64,000 bases of DNA from Budorcas taxicolor. Its lineage: Eukaryota > Chordata > Mammalia > Artiodactyla > Bovidae. Below the pieces are notes generated by a model. It made no database searches, was not told the origin of the DNA, and saw nothing but the letters and a program-made list of their open reading frames with translations. The stretch lies in NCBI RefSeq assembly GCF_023091745.1, contig NC_068935.1, positions 5,037,001-5,101,000 on the forward strand, in the 5' to 3' direction. The position numbers and the translations under genes were made by a program. Shown here piece after piece: positions 46,202 through 57,897 of the stretch. Positions within the stretch are counted from its first letter, which is position 1. Every line of letters begins with the position of its first letter.

Positions 46202-46535
46202 CTACCGTCCCGGGGAGTTCATCTCTCAGTGTCCTATCGTTTTGTCTTTTGATACTGTTCATGGGGTTCTCAAGGCAAGAATACCGATGTGGTTTGCCAC
46301 TCGTGTCTCCAATGGATCACATTCTCTCAGACCTCTCCACCATGAGCTGTCCATCTTGGGTGGCCCCATACAACATGGCTTAGTTTCATTGAGTTAGAGA
46401 AGGCTGTGGTCCATGTGATCAGATTGGCTAGTTGTCTCTCATTATGGTTTCAGTCTATCTGCCCTCTGATGCCCTCTCTCAGTGCCTACCATCTTACTTG
46501 GTTTTCTCTTACCTTGGATGTGGGGTATCTCTTCA

Positions 46536-48660
46536 TGTAATGTATGTGTTAGCAAACCCAGATTTGGCTGTTTGCTACTTATAAGCCAATAACTTGAGAG
46601 GTAAGTGTCAGTAGAAAGGGAAGGTGCTTTAATCTGAACAGCTGGCAATCTGGGGAGAAGGTGGACTCATATCTAGAAATCAACTCTGAAGATTCTGCTC
46701 AGCCTTGCCAGTTTTAAAGAGGGAAAGGGGGAAGATTCTCAGTGAATCACTGCGGCTAGAGGTGGGGTTCTCTATCATTCTCCATTGTGTGCAGACAGGC
46801 TGACTCTTTCTTCAGATATTGTGTTGCCTAAGTGGTCTGCCTGTGAGATTGCTAATGGGGCTCTTGGTGTGTAGAGAGATACTCACTTTTTAACTGCTTA
46901 ATTCTTCATTCTTCTTATCTAGGATAGGAACCAACAGATTTAATACGGCATGATATGTATTCTGGAGAGCGTAAGTCATAAGTTAGTTTCAGTTTCATAG
47001 TGGTTTCATTCCTCTAATTAAGTTCTTTGACAGTTAGAGGGGAACAGAAATGGGAAATAAAACAGGGGAAAAGGGGCTACTTTTGTCCCCCAGATAGTTC
47101 CTACTTGTGCTGGCTCCATTACTTTTCTGGAACCCATTCAAATATCTGGCTCTGAATCCATTGTGTAGCTTCTAGAAGGAGACACATGATTATGATTTCA
47201 AATGATATTTTATGTCTCAAAACAGATTTTATGATTTATAGAATTTACTGTTGCAGCCTGACAAAATGATGTGAGTGAAGCAAAGGTCATACAATCCATT
47301 CCCTTGATTGCAGGCAATGCTCCTCCTAAGTCATCAAAGATAGATGGGTATCTATTGATTCTGCAGGGAAAAAAGATTCTTCAACTTCCTTCAATTAACC
47401 AGTTCTAGAGTATAATTATTCTTAATTTCAGGAAGTTCATGCATGTGTAATAGTAGAGCTCGTTTTTGTCTCCTCAATCCATCTTTGTAATCATTGATCT
47501 ACATAGAACTTATTTTCATGGCTATCGACCATCTGTATTTTATGCAGTCTGTGAGTCTGCATGTGTTCCTGCAATGTACAAGGGTTTATGACTTTAGAAG
47601 ACTACAAGTATATCAACTAAGGTGATAATGGCATTAGTATTGAAAAATTTGAAAACATTTTTCTCTGAATTAGCAACTTGTATTCACCACATTCATTTTT
47701 ATAATTATTAAGTGAAAATGAAATATTAGCAATGACAGTAACAGTCATAAAACATTTCTTTCCCATTTCTCATCTGGTGGAATAAACAGTTACTTTACGA
47801 CATGCTACTGCAATCTCAAAATACTTATATATGTGAGGGGCTGTTCATTTTCATCTTTTCTTCTAACTGGTTAGGGGTAATTTTTTCCCCCTTTCTCCAC
47901 TGAGGTTTTCTTTGGCCGTTGTGTGCTACTTTCAGTCTGTTGGTAAAACCACATGTATTCCAAAGAAATGTGATGGTGATGACTGTTTATTTTCATCCCC
48001 TCTGTATCTATTTTTGATTAATACCAGTATTTAATTTGTCACCATCACTGATTGTTCTGTTGTCCACAGCTGATAACAGGCTGGTTCACAAATGAAGAAG
48101 AGGTAGCTTTTAAACAATTCATTATTTTTTTTCTTGTACTAATCAGACTGTAAATCATATTTTAAGAATGCAAAAAAGTATACTTTGAAAAAAACATAAT
48201 TTTATTAATAGTTGAGCATGGTGTGTCCTCAAAGATCGTATTTTATGCTGCCTTGTAGACTTTAAACCATGGTATAATTTCATTAAAATTCTGCATTTTT
48301 CATACTACACAACCATCGGCTCTATAAGTGAGATGATGTTGGGGGTAGACCAGGAATTTTCTTGCAATTGTAAAACTTGGAAAGTGCCCTCATTTTCCTC
48401 AGACTTTCAGAACCCTGCATTAGAAAATGAGAAGTGGGGTTAGACCCAGATTCCCTACTCTCATTTGTAACTATGAGTTGATTCTGCACAAAAAGCTTAA
48501 GTCCTTCAGCCCAAGAGAAACAGAGGGCAGAGTGTCCAGGCTTCAGTGCCCTCAGTAAACTAACAGAGATGGAGAACAATTGCACTGTTTTTTCCTGCTA
48601 CTCTCCTAATCTTTTTAAAAGAATTATATTTATTTTCTTTGAATCCAAAGATTGATGGCT
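46536..48660. other. Unique intronic stretch
   Basis: No gene is established. It contains a 33-bp cryptic-exon-like segment at 48070-48102, described in the findings. Otherwise AT-rich with no named repeat. Confidence 0.5.
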
Positions 48661-48672
48661 AGTCCTATAATT

Positions 48673-48891
48673 GGGCTTCCCAGGTGGTGTCAGTAGTAAA
48701 AAACCCACCTGCCAATGCAGGTAGACATAAGAGACGCGCGTTTGATCCCGGATCAAGAAGATCCCCTGGAGGAGGGAATAGCAACCCACTCCAGTATTCT
48801 TACCAGGGGAATCACATGGACAGAGGACCCTGGCAGGCTGCAGTCCATAGGGTCGCACAGAGTTAGACATAATAGAAGTGACTTACCTTGC
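48673..48891 (+). mobile_element. Bov-tA SINE
   Basis: Head gcttcccaggtggtgtcag (beginning just left of the boundary), body gaagatcccctggaggagg, tail agttagacataatagaag. Flanking agtcctataatt/agtcatatattt (10/12) is a diverged TSD. Confidence 0.9.
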
Positions 48892-48903
48892 AGTCATATA
48901 TTT

Positions 48904-49388
48904 AATGAAGTAAAAAACCTTTGTACTTGATTATATGTATAAAACCACCTTCTCTTTTTTATGTATTCATTAGGTAAAATACTCAAAATATTTTTCTACA
49001 TAAAAAGAATAAATATTTACTTACTGTACTGTTTTTTCAATGTTCTAATTCTAGATCTCCCATGTAAATAAAAATGAAGCTAGTTATCAAATCCAGTAAA
49101 GTCATATGATAGTTATGGTATAGTTTGCAGTAATATAGTATAGTTAACGGCTATGGCATACTTTGACACAGTGTAATATAGATACAATGTGGTGAATATT
49201 TTAATCTCTTTACATAATATTTTAGAGAGTCAGTCAGGAAGGAATACACAAAGGAGATTGAATGCTCTTTATTTCTTAAGCTCGGTGGTAGACACATAGA
49301 ATCATTATCTTATGTATATGTTTTTGTATATCTTAAATATTATACAATAAATAAAATTTGAAGCATTTGACAAGTGCTGAAAGTGTAT
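48904..49388. other. Unique intronic stretch
   Basis: AT-rich. Nothing recognised. Confidence 0.5.
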
Positions 49389-49396
49389 GCTTAAGA

Positions 49397-49605
49397 CAGG
49401 GTTTCTTGACTTTGGCACTATTAACATTTTGGACTCAGTAATTCTTTTTTCTCGAGTGTTGTCCTGTAAATTGTAGCATGTTGAGCTGAATCCTTAGCCT
49501 CTGTCCACTGGTTGCTGCTCCCTGACACCATTTGTGACACCAAAAATGCTTCAGATGAGACCCATGTCCCCTAGGGGCAAAATTGTCTCTGAATGAAAAC
49601 CACTG
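49397..49605 (-). mobile_element. MER20 (hAT-Charlie) element
   Basis: Antisense MER20 text: gtttcttgactttggcacta, then ttaacattttggactc, then gtcctgtaaattgtagcatg, then ctaggggcaaaattgtctc, then gaaaaccactg. The TIR-like ends cagggtttct and aaaaccactg are flanked by gcttaaga/tctgaaga (6/8), the expected 8-bp TSD. MER20 copies are known to carry progesterone/cAMP-responsive enhancer sites in endometrium of placental mammals. Activity of this copy is unknown. Confidence 0.85.
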
Positions 49606-50062
49606 TCTGAAGAACTATTTTTATTTCTCAAATATAGGTAGTATAGTTTCAGAATTTAATAAAATTCCAGTCATTTGCTTTCATATTCTATGTTAATTAT
49701 AAACTCTCAGGACAGAGGGTTTGGACATTGATTATTATAAGCAAGAGCAAAACTTGATTTTTGTGTTTAAATAAAACCTCTTTCCTAGGAATATAAAGTA
49801 TTCACGTTAAGTTCAAATTCTGAGAGAATTCATTCTCATTAAATTGCAAATAGACCTAATCAAGCATTGTTTAAAATACAGGCCTTAATTATTTTTCTGG
49901 GGTGAATTCAGGCAGTTTTACTAGTGTGATTTAACCTTTTTTTCTTATCACATACTAGGTGGCTTTTTGTTTTACATTAACAATTTAATAGTGTTGAACA
50001 GTTCACTTTATACTATTTAAAAGACCTTATGGTGATTTTTTTAATGTATGTCATTTAAGAAG
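49606..50062. other. Unique intronic stretch
   Basis: AT-rich. Nothing recognised. Confidence 0.5.
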
Positions 50063-50290
50063 GGCAAATAGTATAGTGATAACAACTTTCGATTTGGACC
50101 CAAAAAGCTGTGTCGAAATCCTAGCCATGTCAGAGCCATGTGAACCTGTGAACCTGTCTTCTTCATCCTCTAAATAGCTGGTGAGTCCGTTGTGAGGATG
50201 AAGTTAAATAACATCCGCCGAAGTGTCCCGACATATAGCACAGTGCTGGCTAAATAATAGGCATACAACAAACATCTTTTGAAGTGAGTG
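50063..50290 (+). mobile_element. MIR SINE
   Basis: Sense MIR: atagtatagtgataacaact, then tttggacccaaaaagctg, then tgtgaggatgaagttaaata, then agcacagtgctggctaaata. Confidence 0.85.
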
Positions 50291-51476
50291 GGATCAGTTC
50301 AGTTAGTTTTGCTTTTTTTCCCAAACATTTTCCTTCAAAATGTTTAGTTGAATAGTCTGTTTTCTGTGTTAATAGAATTCTCAGCAGGGTGATAATTCTT
50401 TTGGGGCTACTTGCTTTCTATGCACTGTCTGGAAACTCAGAAATAAAGACATCAAATGAGGACAAAGGGAATCTCCAGGACTAGTCTACCATTTTTGAGA
50501 GGATAATTCAGAAGGCTCACTTCAACCTATTTGATCCTTTGGATCTCATTCCTTATTTTGTATTTCTGTTTCTTTGCATGCTGGAGAGGTAAATGTAGTT
50601 TTCCAAGGAGGCAAAAATACTTGAATTAAGATAGAACTGATTGGTGGAGCTGACTCTGGGAGAATGACAGAGGTGAGACGGGGACTTTCCGATGTGATCC
50701 AAACTTTTTAATATTTTTAAGTGTTCTGTAGATTTTTAATATTCCACTTGAATAAATGAAACAAAACTTTATCCATCAGTTGTTTCCCAAAGTTTTACCA
50801 CTGTTGAATTTATATTATTGTAAGATATTCATGTCTTCTTTTCATGTTATGTTATCATTAAGTTTGAGATAAGGCTATTATACTATGAGGTCCTTAGGGC
50901 AAATGATCTGAAAATATTTGAAGTAAGTCCCTGGCATTTTTATATTTGTCTTTTATTTGTTTAGGTGTGTTTTATTTTGTGTTGTGTAGTATTAGAATCA
51001 TATGTTTTACATTAGCATCATTTAAAATATATGAGAACATATATGAAATCATGGTTTTATGAAATTTCCAACATATAGATTAAATTGTATATTTTAGTTT
51101 GAATATTAGTGAACAATATTTTATAAAAATTGAAGTATGTGAAATTGCAAACATGACTTTGTTCTAAAGGTTTGGTGGTATAAGAATTTGTCATATTAAA
51201 CAGTTGATCAGAAACGTTGTGATCCATTCCAAATAATTATAGTTTAATAGCTACTTTGAATATTTGTTCTAATAAAGAATCACAAAAGATATTAAAAGTT
51301 CATGAGCTCACAAGCTTAGATGATGGTACTAAAATGTGGCCTGAAGAGGGCTTTGTGTTGGCCAGAAATAGGAGGGTGGGATTGGTATATGACAGCAAGG
51401 GAAGGGAAGACTTTTTAGATGGGTTTATCCTGCTGCGGTATGGCTTTGAATGAAAGTGTGGAAGTGAGATTACCTC
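50291..51476. other. Unique intronic stretch
   Basis: No gene or named repeat. Open frames such as 51256-51453 lack any domain. Confidence 0.5.
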
Positions 51477-51927
51477 CTAGGAATGGTACACCAAGTGAGG
51501 AAAGGGAGGGGGGGATGAATTGAGAGATTGGGGTTGACATATATACACTTGTTGTTGTTCAGTTGCTAAGTCGTGTCCAACTCTTTGCAATCCCATGGAC
51601 TGTAGCCTGCCAGGCTCCTTTGTCCATGGGCTTCTCCAGGGAAGAATACTGGAGTGGGTTCCCATTTCCTTCTCCAGGGAATCTTCCCAGACCAGGGATC
51701 GAACGTGTGTCTCCTGCATTGGCAGGGACTGCCATCAGTGAAGCCCCCATATATATATCCACTATTATGTATGAAATAGATAAACTGATGAGAACCTATT
51801 GTATAGCACAGGGAACTCTTCTCACTGTTCTGTGGGGACCTAAATGGGAAGGCAAACCAAAATAAAGGGGATATATGTATACATATAGCAGATTCACTTT
51901 GTTTTACAACAGAAACTAACACAACAT
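51477..51927 (+). mobile_element. Artiodactyl L1 3' end, main part
   Basis: 3'UTR text ggggttgacatatatacac, then (after a SINE) ctattgtatagcacaggg, then cagattcactttgttttac, then aactaacacaacattg. The remaining tail is displaced to 52814-52852 by an LTR and a SINE. Confidence 0.8.
51549..51747 (-). mobile_element. Bov-tA SINE in the L1 3' end
   Basis: Antisense copy with (gtt)n start, ttgctaagtcgtgtccaac and head ggactgccatcagtgaagcc. Flanks catatata on both sides (51538 and 51748) are likely the TSD. Confidence 0.9.
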
Positions 51928-52586
51928 TGTCAGGGAACATTTAACAGGAGGGTTCCTGCATGCTGTTTTCTATTTCTCATAAATCCTCTGTTCCTTATCA
52001 GTTCCTGGCACTGGGAATGAGTAAAATGGCACACTGTTCCCAGGACTGAGGTCATAGGATGAGACATGCATGAATCTCCATCAGTAAACATTCTCCTTAT
52101 GACAAAACTGCTTAGTCACAAGCCTCTTCCTTGAGATGTAGATTGTTTCCTGACCTTGCGACCATTGTTCATCGCTTGTTCCTTTGCTAATGGTTGCTGT
52201 ACGTTTGGTTTTCTGATCTTTATCATTGTCGAAAGAAATTCCTTGTTCAACCGCCCGTATATACTCACAGAAAGATCATTAAAGCACCCTTGCTCCATCA
52301 GAGCTTGAGTCCCCGTGTCTGTCTGTATGTTTTTCTTTTCTTCTTTCTCTCTCTCTCCCTCCCTCCCTCTCTCCCTCTGGCTAATTCTCTCGAGCATGGA
52401 AACCCACCGAGCTCACTCTCCTGCTCCGGCTTTCAAGACCCCCTGGAGAGGGCACGCTGAGCCTTCGTGAGCGGTGCAAGCCCTGTTCTAGGGTTTTATT
52501 GGTTCTCTGCGTAAACCAGGGAATATTAGGTTCTTTCTCTCTTTCACTTTCTTATCGTCAACTCTGGACCACCAGGTTCCAGTCCA
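51928..52586 (+). mobile_element. Solo LTR of an endogenous retrovirus (~660 bp)
   Basis: A GC-richer block interrupts an L1 3' end. It starts near tgtcagggaac and ends near ttccagtcca, so the ends approach the TG...CA rule. Inside are a TATA-like cgtatatac at 52257, the poly(A) signal attaaa at 52278, then a gtctgtctgtatg and pyrimidine-rich downstream element, as in LTR U3-R-U5. There is no internal retroviral coding sequence, hence a solo LTR left by recombination. A clean TSD is not visible, the ends are approximate, and the family and strand (+ from the TATA/poly(A) order) are inferred. Confidence 0.65.
52330..52392. repeat. Pyrimidine (CT)n-rich tract in the LTR
   Basis: Runs of ctctctctccctccctcc downstream of the poly(A) signal. 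Open frames across it are low-complexity. Confidence 0.85.
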
Positions 52587-52599
52587 TCAAAGCAACTAT

Positions 52600-52813
52600 G
52601 CATTCATGCTAAGTTCCTTCAGTCATGTCCAACTCTGTGCAATCCTATGGATGTGGCCCACCAGGCTTCTCTGTCCATGTAATTCTCCAGGCACTAATAG
52701 TGAAGTGGGTTGCTCCAGGGGATTTTCCTGACCCAGGTATTGAACCTGCATCTCTTATATCTCTTGCATTGGCAGGCAGGTTCTTTGCCACCAGTGCCAC
52801 CTAGAAAACACAT
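52600..52813 (-). mobile_element. Bov-tA SINE in the L1 tail
   Basis: Antisense copy (aagttccttcagtcatgtcc, then ggttctttgccaccagtgcc). A perfect 11-bp TSD, aaagcaactat, lies at 52589-52599 and 52814-52824. The TSD is L1 tail sequence. Confidence 0.92.
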
Positions 52814-52852
52814 AAAGCAACTATACTCCAATAAATTAAAAAATATATATAT
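52814..52852 (+). mobile_element. Displaced L1 3' terminus
   Basis: aaagcaactatactccaata followed by an A/T-rich tail is the very end of the artiodactyl L1 3'UTR. It continues the element interrupted at 51927. Confidence 0.75.
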
Positions 52853-53099
52853 ATGAACAAGAGCAGATGTGATTTAATGGAGAATTCTTCCTGTTGGAAT
52901 GTTTAAAATATCTTACTTTTCCTTCTCTTCCAATTGTGGAACATGTCTTGTGTGAGGTATTTGATAAGGTGTGACCATTGTCTTCCAGACTGTACACACT
53001 ATACTCAGATTTAATTCTGCCTTTATACCTCGATCATGGAATTAGACACTGTCAAAAGTGTAAGTCAAAATTAACTTTATAAGTTCTCTTATTCATTTT

Positions 53100-53210
53100 C
53101 TTTATTTCATGTAAGGAAAAACCGAAGCTCAAGGAAGTTTACATCACACAGCCAATCTGGAATCACAACTCAGTTCATGTGATGGCCAGTTCATTGATTT
53201 CTTTTTTTCC
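53100..53210 (-). mobile_element. MIR fragment
   Basis: Antisense MIR core: ttatttcatgtaaggaaaaa, then ccgaagctcaaggaag, then catcacacagccaatctgg. Confidence 0.6.
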
Positions 53211-56200
53211 CTCCTGTTGTTTGGCCTGTTTTTTCCTGCTGTGATATGCAGATGACTGAGGAAGTTGAGAGCTTACTTTTGGACAGAAATAAAAAATAGC
53301 CATGAAAGTTTACTGATTATACAGTTCATGCAATAAAAAGTAGCCACAGAAGTTTACTAATAAAACAGTTCAAGCAACATCTATCATTGGAAGTCAGAGT
53401 AGAAATTAAATGATCTTTTAAAATATTTTCTTCTGGTATTAGGGGCATAGGATTTCATTTCTGCATTAATAAGCAGCATTTGAGTAAAATGAAAGTGTAG
53501 TTCAAATACTAATAACACCATCATTTATTTTATCTTGTATGAAGGATTCAAAGTGATGGCCCCATTTAATGAAATGAAGTCTTTCAGCTCTCTGAAAGAA
53601 GCAAGAGTAAATATTTTGGCCATCATTTTATAATTTTCTTAAGTCTATATAGTTGAATAGAGTTGAAAAATTACTTGTTTCTCAGGAAAAGGAAATAAGG
53701 TCTCTCCTCTTTTTCCTTGAATGATGTAATGAATTGCTATATCATCTCCTTGGACTTTCTAGTGGCTTATTCTTAAAATACCACCCTTAATGTAGTGGGA
53801 GAGAAAAGAACAGCAACATCAAAACATTATGTTGGGTTTTAGTCACGTAAACCCTCTGCAAGCCACTGAAACTCTTGGGCAAGTCACTTAAATTTCACGT
53901 ACGGTGGGGGGAGGGGGGATGTGTTCTTACGAAACTGGGTTATTTTACCAATTCCATATATGGATACATGCAAACTGTAAGCACTAAACAAATAGAACAC
54001 AAGTATGGACAAGTCCCTTGGGTGTCTGCTTAGCTCTAATCTTCCACCTTTTTCTAGACATTTAGTAAAGGTAATTAACTCTCCACTTGAATGTCCAACC
54101 ATCTCTTGAAAGAGCATTCCCAAAAGAACTCATCTTTTTGTTCCATCCCCCAGATAAATATCTCCTTTCCTTATCTCCTGGAAATCTTTTCAGCCCTTCT
54201 CCCTCCTTTGACTCTGCCTGAGACTCATCCCAGCACATCATGCATTCTTACTGATTCTTTGAAGATTTGTTAGAACCACTCTTACCTCCCATTCCCACAG
54301 GATTAGCCTTATCTCCTTTTCACTAGGCGGCCTCCAATCCAGCACATCTTACTTGATTCAGCTTGATTTTTCTTTTTCCTCCATCCATTCACCTTCTTCC
54401 TTAAGAAGCAATAGCAGTGATTGCCATCGGTTTTTAGTTGTTTGTTTTAAATCCTGTAGAGAATCTCTAGTTAATTTCAAAGATTTGTTGAATTTCTAAG
54501 TCTTGAGTTTGAATAATTTGTACATGACTTGACTTTGCCTTTCTCCATGTCTTTGCATCGTTTTCTTTCATATCTTTAAAAATGTGACTTAAAACTCACC
54601 TTCTCCTAGAAATGGTCCATATTTTCTATGCTAAACTGAATATTGTCTGTTCTTCTTCTGTGCATATGTACTATTATATTCATAGTTTTCTCTAGTGGTA
54701 TTTGAAAATGATCTTTCATGTGATGCTGACATTCTGAACTATATCATAAGCATTCTCTGTTTTAGTAATTTTTTCAGTTCTTTTTGAACCAATCAGATGC
54801 ATGATATTATATTCTGTTTATATGAAATATTCTGTTATCATCCCATTTGGTGGCATTTTAGAGATTATCCAAATATTAGACTGACCCTGTGTGTAGGGCC
54901 ATATTGAGGGGGTGAGCAGTCCATGCTAATATTGGTTTCAGATTCATGTATTTCTGCTTCTTGATTGTTTAATTCTGTGTTGTCTCTCAAGGGTTTCTGA
55001 GAGCTATAGAAACCACCCCAGCCTCCTTTGTTGAACCAAAGGACCTTGTAAAACTAAGCATGAGGATTCCATACAGGGTCAAGCAATACTTATATGGAAC
55101 CTACTATAGTATAGTAGGTGTTTCTGTCAGTTCTTAATGTTTCTGTCACTACTGACTCTGATGTGAAAGTTCTTTTGCACTGAGTGGTGAAAACTATCAG
55201 TGTATACAGTTTCCCCAGCCCCTGCTGCCTTTTTTGGCGGGAGTGTGTTTTAGGCAAAGGGATGGTGGTCTTCATTAACCTAAATTTATGCACATTAAAT
55301 CCAAAGGCAACAACCACTAGATCTAGTTTATGTAAGTTCCATGATGTGAATAAATTAAAAAACAAAATCATGGCTACTTTCAGATGAAAAAATTTTATGT
55401 TGGTGAAGAACATCACACATAGGGAACCTTGGGTTATCAGTCGCTTTAAATCCACAAAGAACATCTCAACTGATATAAAGGCAAGGTTCTGCCCAGGATG
55501 CATATAATATGAACACATGCTTGCCCTTTGGACCAAGGGACATCTCAGCAGTCTAGAGAAGGGTTGAACTTACTTAATCAGGAGTTTGGGAACGTTTATC
55601 AGAGATGGTCCTCAGATCCTGAACATATGGGCTGCTTTTATCTGATGGTATGCCCAGGTCTCCTTAAAAGAGCCAACAGGTCATGAGTCATACAGAGGGC
55701 AGACTTTCAGACGATGAACAATTAGTTGATGATGGAGTGAACAGCCACATAGTAGTGGATGCTTAGTGTGGCACCACATCTAAAGGGACGCCAAGATCCA
55801 CCAAAGTGATCCCCCTAACCAGCAAAAAACCACGCATGGCATAACAAAGGTATTGGGTGAACTTATATTGATATATTGTCTTATTTTGATTAATAATCAT
55901 TTTATTTTTGTAGAATTTGTCATTGGCATTTATTCTGGACCCTTTCTTCGTATAGTCTAATCCATTGTTTTGCATTTGATGGTGGAATAGTGGTAAAGTT
56001 TTCTCAGTGAATGTTTACAAATAAACATTAACACATGTTAGTAGGTGGGAAAACAATCAATTTTTGAGGATTCCAATGAAGACTGTTACTGGTTTAGAAA
56101 CTTAGTGCCCCAGGCCAAAAATACTGTATGGGTTATTTTCAATAAATAATTTGAATACTGCTTCGAGGGCAAAATATTTCAAGCAAAACTAGGTTTGTGA

Positions 56201-56727
56201 TTTGTTGTAGGATTTTTTTCAATTTTTGTTCAATTAGCACTCCTCGGTGTATGCTACAAATGAATGCCTAAGCATGAACGTTGTTCAGGATCATCTCATT
56301 GTCTCTTATCTTACTCTTTTTAAACTCAGTTGACAGTTCTTGATGTGAAAATATATGGAATATTTAGAAAGAGTCAACAAAAAGCCAAAAATTATTTTTC
56401 CTTAAAAAAATAAGTAAAACAACTTTAGGCAAAATGAATTAAAGTCTTGGGAATTATTACTTTCCTTGCAGAGGTAAAGTATACTGAGGAGTAAGTCTAG
56501 ATTTTGCAAATATGAAGTCATTATATAGATAATGATGAACAGCTGAAAAATGTCCCTCACTGGCTCAACAGAAGAAATCAATATCAAATTGAATCAGATG
56601 AGTAGAAGCCTAAGTCCCAAACTGTAACGTTTTAAGGCAAAAATGTGAACTTTCCCTGAATGATCAAGAATATCTGAGGACATAAGATTGAATTAAGTTT
56701 TACAAAAAATCATTTGGGACTAATCCT
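53211..56727. other. Unique intronic stretch
   Basis: The longest stretch without recognised repeats apart from the 44-bp duplication and a G-rich tggggggaggggggatg run near 53904-53920. Open frames such as 55090-55536 (148 codons, minus) show no domain, and I regard them as chance. Confidence 0.45.
53297..53384. repeat. Two-copy 44-bp tandem duplication
   Basis: tagccatgaaagtttactg at 53297 and tagccacagaagtttacta at 53341 begin two adjacent 44-bp units. Both continue with ..cagttca.gcaa. Confidence 0.85.
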
Positions 56728-57122
56728 CTAATATTTGGCCGTATGTATACACTTCAAAGCATAGCATTAATAAAGTGTAACCATATGAGCCCACTTCCAT
56801 TGAAGCCCATTGTTTATCCCTTCACCCTGGAAGAAACTGCTTTTCTGAATCTTGGTCTCATTCTCCCATGCTTTTCTTTATACTGTTATTACATAGGAAT
56901 GTATATCCCTAAAACATATATGCTTAGCTTTTACATTTCTGAAAATTATGAATGAGTAGAATCATTCTACATACATGTTCTATTATTAGCTTTTATAACT
57001 TTTTGAGACATCCATTTTGATGTATATAGCTATTTTTTTTTCATTTTATTCATTTTCCATAGTATGAATATCCCATGATTCATTTTCTCATTATCCTTTC
57101 ATTGAATGTTTGGATTGTTCCT
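56728..57122 (-). mobile_element. Old L1 (L1ME-like) 3' region
   Basis: Antisense old L1 3'UTR-like text (cacttccattgaagcccat, then gaatgtatatccctaaaac, then catttattc-like and ttggattgttcctcag). Diverged. Confidence 0.45.
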
Positions 57123-57886
57123 CAGTTCAAATGAGTCACTCAATCGTGTCCTACTCTTTGTGACCCCGTGGCCTGCAGCATGCTAGGCCTCCCTGTCCAT
57201 CGCCAACTCCCGGAGTCCACTCAGACCCAGGTCCATGGAGTCAGTGATGCCATCCAACCGTCTCATCCTCTATCGTCCCCTTCTCCTCCTGCCTTCAGTC
57301 CTTCCCAGCATCAGGGTCTGATTGAAGCTCTAAAGTGTTGGAACTTCAGCTTCAGCATCGGTCCTTCCAGTGAATATTCAGGACTGATTTACTTTAGGAC
57401 TGACTGAGGTGATCTCCTTGCAGTCCAAGGGAGTCTCAAGAGTCTTCTCCAACACCATAGTTCAAAAGCATCAATTCTTCAGTGCTCAGCTTTCTTTATG
57501 GTCCAACTCTCACATCCGTACATGATTGCTAGAAGTACCATAGCAGTCTGGAAGTACCATACCATAGAAGTACCAAGTAATGTCTCTGCATTTTAATATG
57601 CTGTCTAGGTTGGTCATAGCTTTTCTTCCAAGGAGCAAGCATCTTTTAATTTCATGGCTGCAGTCATCATCTGCAGTGATTTTGGAGCCCAAGAAAATAA
57701 AGTCTCTCATTGTTTCCTCATCTATTTGCCATGAAGTGATTCAATCGGATGTCATAATCTTAGCTTTTTGAATGTTGGGTTTTAAGCCAGCTGTTTCACT
57801 CTAATCTTTCACTTTCATCAAGAGGCTCCTCAGTTCCCCTTCGCTTTCTGCCGTAGCAGTGTTATCATCTGCATATCTGAGGTTAT
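57123..57886 (-). mobile_element. BovB LINE 3' part of an inverted element
   Basis: Antisense BovB from its 3' end (gttcaaatgagtcactcaatc) to the catalytic region of the RT (tatctgaggttattgat on the + strand, complement of the text just before YADD). Several small indels, including a local gaagtaccata repeat near 57532-57566. Confidence 0.9.
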
Positions 57887-57897
57887 TGATATATATT

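Larger units (their letters stand above)
43233..46535 (-). mobile_element. BovB LINE, near full length (~3.3 kb), decayed
   Basis: The 3' end is at 43233 (agttcagttcagttcattc) and the 5' region reaches about 46535 (ccttggatgtggggtatctc on the + strand). The length is close to the usual full BovB (~3.2 kb). It contains the upstream region, endonuclease and reverse transcriptase in order on the minus strand, with several frame breaks. A gtaatg motif near both ends could be a short TSD but is weak. Confidence 0.92.

Noticed and set aside
52116..52460. Arg/Glu-rich and Ser/Leu-rich open frames on opposite strands
   Set aside because: Created by the (CT)n-rich tract in the LTR. Low-complexity artefacts.
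55090..55536. 148-codon minus-strand frame in unique DNA
   Set aside because: No recognisable domain or splice context. Hydrophobic composition as expected from AT-rich antisense DNA.
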